Part shown: positions 61,563-64,000 of the stretch, piece by piece
Position numbering within the stretch: position 1 is the stretch's first letter
Layout of the letters: each line of letters starts with the position of its first letter
Assembly (NCBI RefSeq): GCF_019145355.1
Contig: NZ_JAHSTY010000001.1
Coordinates: 806,001 to 870,000, forward strand
Direction of reading: 5' to 3'
Length of the DNA stretch: 64,000 nt
Source: Pseudomonas azadiae
GTDB lineage: Bacteria > Pseudomonadota > Gammaproteobacteria > Pseudomonadales > Pseudomonadaceae
Made by a program: the position numbers and the translations under genes
The notes under the pieces: model-generated
Seen by the model: the letters and a program-made list of their open reading frames with translations, nothing else
Told to the model about the DNA's origin: nothing
Database searches by the model: none

Positions 61563-62445
61563 TGGCGCGCCAGAGCCCCACCAGCACCAGGCGCAGCTTA
61601 TCGAGCTTGGAGGTCGAGACGCGCGTGTCCCAGGCTTTGCTGCCGCGCTGCTTGACCTTGATACCGATCTCCCGGTAAACCCCGCTGGCCGTCGCCACCG
61701 CCCAGGCCGAGCGCCACGGCAAGGCGGTCAAGCCCGCCTCGGCGCTGACGTAGAAAGGCTCCGCCCTGTCGACCAGGCGCTGCGCCAGTACGGCCAGGGC
61801 TGCTCGATACTCAGGCTCGGTCAGGTGCTGCTGCGGTATCGCGAATTCGTCCAGCCACTCTCGCGGCAGATAGCAGCGGCCCACGCCTGCGTCCTCGACG
61901 ATGTCCCGGGCGATGTTGGTCAATTGAAAGCCCATGCCCAGGTCACACGCGCGGTCCAGGGTCTGTTCGTCGCTCACGCCCATGACTTGCGCCATCATCA
62001 GCCCGACCACGCCGGCAACGTGGTAGCAATAGTCCAGCGTGTCCTCGATGCGCTGATAATCCCGTTGTTGAACGTCCATCGCGAATCCGGACAGATGCTC
62101 CAACGCGTACGTCTCGTGCAGGCGATGACGGATTACCACTTCACGAAACGCCGCGAACGCCTCGGTCTCGACGGGCTGGCCGGCGAATACCGCATGCGTC
62201 TGGGCCACCAGCGCGGCGAGCCGCTGATTGACTTCATCCTGCCCAACGGGCGTTGCCGCGTGGCCGGCCTCCTGGCCATCGATCACGTCGTCGCAGTGTC
62301 GACACCAGGCATACAGCATCACGGCGCTGCGGCGCGTGGCCGGGTCGAACAGCCGCGACGCCGCCGCGAAGCTCTTGGAGCCGACGGTAATGCTTCGGGT
62401 CGCATGGTCGAGCAATGTCTGATCATCACCTTGAGCAGCGGTCAC
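61444..62445 (-). CDS. crtB: Phytoene synthase CrtB
   Basis: A 333-residue trans-isoprenyl synthase: Asp-rich motifs YAWCRHCDDVID and RDIVEDAGVGRCYLP with the conserved QLTNIARD helix. It joins two GGPP to phytoene. Its start overlaps the end of crtI (ATGA), and its 3' end overlaps crtZ. The last 45 or so residues (RGRRWPGRPADLWQRPRHAF) lie partly in the overlap and look low in conservation. Slightly longer than usual. Confidence 0.95.
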   Translation of the reverse strand: MTAAQGDDQTLLDHATRSITVGSKSFAAASRLFDPATRRSAVMLYAWCRHCDDVIDGQEAGHAATPVGQDEVNQRLAALVAQTHAVFAGQPVETEAFAAFREVVIRHRLHETYALEHLSGFAMDVQQRDYQRIEDTLDYCYHVAGVVGLMMAQVMGVSDEQTLDRACDLGMGFQLTNIARDIVEDAGVGRCYLPREWLDEFAIPQQHLTEPEYRAALAVLAQRLVDRAEPFYVSAEAGLTALPWRSAWAVATASGVYREIGIKVKQRGSKAWDTRVSTSKLDKLRLVLVGLWRAIKSRGRRWPGRPADLWQRPRHAFPAGHHAAREAGAEVSQ

Positions 62446-63932
62446 GGGTGCAGGTCCTCCAGCATCAGTCCGGCGGTGGCCTTGGCGGACCCAATCACGC
62501 CGGGCACGCCAGCGCCAGGATGCGTGCCCGCGCCGACCAGGTAGACATTGCCGAGCCTGGCGTCGCGGTTGTGCGGGCGGAACCAGGCGCTTTGCGTAAG
62601 GATGGGTTCAAGGGAAAATGCAGAGCCCAGGTGCGCGTTCAGTTCGTGTTGAAAATCCGTCGGCGTGAAGATGCGGCAGGTGACCAGGTCCTCGCGCAGC
62701 CCCGGTATGTAGTGTTTTTCGAGGTAGTCGAAAATCCTATCCCGATAGCGCGGCCCTTCGACGTCCCAATCAATCGGCGCATTGCCCAGGTGCGGCACCG
62801 GGGACAGCACGTAGTGGCTGGAGCAGCCCGGTGGCGCAAGGCTTGGGTCTGTGATGCAAGGCGCATGCAGGTACAGCGAAAAGTCCTCGGCCAGCGCCTT
62901 GCCCTTGAAGATCTCCTGGATAAGCGCGCGATAACGCGGCCCGAAGCACACGGTGTGGTGCTGCAACTGCGGCTGCGGGCGCTTGAGCCCGAAGTGAATC
63001 ACAAACAGCGAGTTGCTGAAGCGCTTGCCCTTGAGGCGAGTGCTTTCCTGCTCTCCCCGCGGATGCGCGCCCAGCAACCGGTCGTAGGTGTGCACCACGT
63101 CCGCGTTGGAGGCGACGCAGTCGGCGTGGAAATGTCGTCCGTCCTCAAGGCGCACACCGGTGGCGCGGTCATTGGCCACCTCAATGCTGGCCACGTCGGC
63201 GTTGAGTTCAACGCGCCCTCCGATGTCCTCAAACAGCTTGACCAGTGCGTTCACCAGCGCGCCAGTGCCGCCCTTGGGAAACCACACGCCCCACTCGCGC
63301 TCAAGCGCATGAATGAGGGTATAGATCGACGACGTGGCAAACGGATTGCCGCCCACCAGCAGCGAGTGAAACGAGAACGCCTGACGCAACCTCTCGTCCT
63401 CGATAAAGCTCGACACCTTGGCGTACACGCTGCGCCAGGCCTGCAGCCGGGCAAGTTGCGGCCCGGCCTGGATCATGTCGCGAAACGACAGGAACGGCAC
63501 CGCGCCCAGCTTCAGATAGCCCTCGTGGAACACCGCCTTGGAGTACGCCAGGAAGCGTTGATAGCCTGCCACGTCACGTGGGTTGAACTGGGCGATCTGC
63601 CGATCCAGCGCCGCCTGGTCATTGGCGTAATCAAAACGCGAGCCATCCTCCCAACACAACTGGTAGAACGGCGCCACGGGAAGCAGTTCGACGTAGTCCG
63701 CCATTCTTCGACCGGCAGCAGTGAACAGCGCCTCGATCGCCGTCGGGTCGGTGATCACGGTGGGGCCCGCGTCGAAGGTGAACCCTTCATCCTGATACAC
63801 GTAAGCGCGGCCGCCGGGCTTGTCGCGCTTTTCCAACAAGGTCGTTTGTACGCCGGCAGCCTGGAGCCGGATTGCCAAGGCAAGCCCGCCAAATCCGGCG
63901 CCAATCACGATGGCCTTTTTTGCGTCGGTCAT
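62442..63932 (-). CDS. crtI: Phytoene desaturase CrtI
   Basis: A 496-residue FAD enzyme: N-terminal AIVIGAGFGGLALAIRL with the dinucleotide-binding motif, AGPTVITDP, and the C-terminal signature YLVGAGTHPGAGVPGVIGSAKAT. It makes lycopene from phytoene in four desaturations. Overlaps the preceding crtY by TGA/ATG and crtB by ATGA. Confidence 0.97.
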   Translation of the reverse strand: MTDAKKAIVIGAGFGGLALAIRLQAAGVQTTLLEKRDKPGGRAYVYQDEGFTFDAGPTVITDPTAIEALFTAAGRRMADYVELLPVAPFYQLCWEDGSRFDYANDQAALDRQIAQFNPRDVAGYQRFLAYSKAVFHEGYLKLGAVPFLSFRDMIQAGPQLARLQAWRSVYAKVSSFIEDERLRQAFSFHSLLVGGNPFATSSIYTLIHALEREWGVWFPKGGTGALVNALVKLFEDIGGRVELNADVASIEVANDRATGVRLEDGRHFHADCVASNADVVHTYDRLLGAHPRGEQESTRLKGKRFSNSLFVIHFGLKRPQPQLQHHTVCFGPRYRALIQEIFKGKALAEDFSLYLHAPCITDPSLAPPGCSSHYVLSPVPHLGNAPIDWDVEGPRYRDRIFDYLEKHYIPGLREDLVTCRIFTPTDFQHELNAHLGSAFSLEPILTQSAWFRPHNRDARLGNVYLVGAGTHPGAGVPGVIGSAKATAGLMLEDLHP

Positions 63933-64000
63933 TCTCGATTCTCGTAGTGTCTGGGCAAGTAACGGAACATTGCATGCATGGCTTCGATGACCGGCACAGG
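63929..64000 (-). CDS. crtY: Lycopene beta-cyclase CrtY, last 23 codons
   Basis: The final PVPVIEAMHAMFRYLPRHYE piece, ending NRE and TGA, overlaps the crtI start by GAATGA. No more is in the window, so the identity rests on its position just upstream of crtI as in Pantoea (crtX/Y-I-B), and on a C terminus that looks plausible for the enzyme. It would cyclise lycopene ends. Confidence 0.6.
   Translation of the reverse strand, partial: PVPVIEAMHAMFRYLPRHYENRE

Noticed and set aside
62415..63947. 510-codon plus-strand frame
   Set aside because: Antisense shadow of crtI caused by GC-biased codon positions.

Overview
The window looks like a chromosomal segment of a fluorescent-group Pseudomonas. 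Evidence: high GC with strong third-position GC bias, dense short intergenic gaps filled with Pseudomonas-type REP/REPIN elements (three sequence families), a large set of MFS carriers each paired with a LysR/AraC/TetR/GntR regulator, polyamine and sulfonate-type binding proteins, an ibpA-type small heat-shock gene and paired DUF6124-like small genes. No rRNA, tRNA or CRISPR was recognised.

Layout. 1-9 kb: end of an acetylpolyamine-amidohydrolase-like gene fused by overlap to a polyamine binding protein, an MFS carrier, an exported subtilisin-like protease with an altered catalytic Asp, GST, a TetR/hotdog thioesterase pair with twin operators, and an OPT transporter. 9-24 kb: chemoreceptor, trmK, a glucarate module (FadR-type regulator, MFS, gudD), a HigBA-like toxin-antitoxin pair, a sulfur-scavenging-like divergent pair, a CGNR regulator facing a haloalkane-dehalogenase-like hydrolase, an MBL hydrolase facing a GlxA-type regulator, and an MscS channel. 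25-35 kb: small accessory genes, then an operon of a DMF-amidase-like protein with two MFS carriers controlled by an AraC regulator, and a LysR/MFS pair.

35-40.5 kb is the accessory core. Two direct copies of a module (long structured leader, DUF6124-like small gene, conserved 3' hairpin) flank an alginate lyase and a LysR remnant. Next come two inverted, near-identical ~190-bp MITE-like elements bracketing an orphan membrane protein, then a 42-residue basic protein that is easy to miss, and an exonuclease remnant. The leaders contain complementary hairpin loops (TAGTAG/CTACTA) and a CCACC strand with two competing GGTGG partners just before the start codon, so they look like a cis-regulatory RNA. 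I regard this as the best candidate for something undescribed.

40.5-56 kb: a soluble FIST-domain chemoreceptor, msrA, two unknown proteins (one with a Ser-rich effector-like N terminus), exported hydrolase and nuclease, a YeeE/YedE transporter, a tandem array of REPINs, an SDR, an MFS/TetR pair, and an McrBC modified-DNA restriction operon whose McrB appears to carry an EVE/PUA-like reader domain. 56-64 kb: ibpA with a heat-shock promoter and ROSE-like leader, an ABC exporter bracketed by a truncated ibpA duplicate, an ArsR-controlled oxidoreductase/monooxygenase operon with two matching operators, and a carotenoid cluster (crtY end, crtI, crtB, and convergent crtZ) laid out as in Pantoea, which is unusual for this genus and predicts a zeaxanthin-type yellow pigment.
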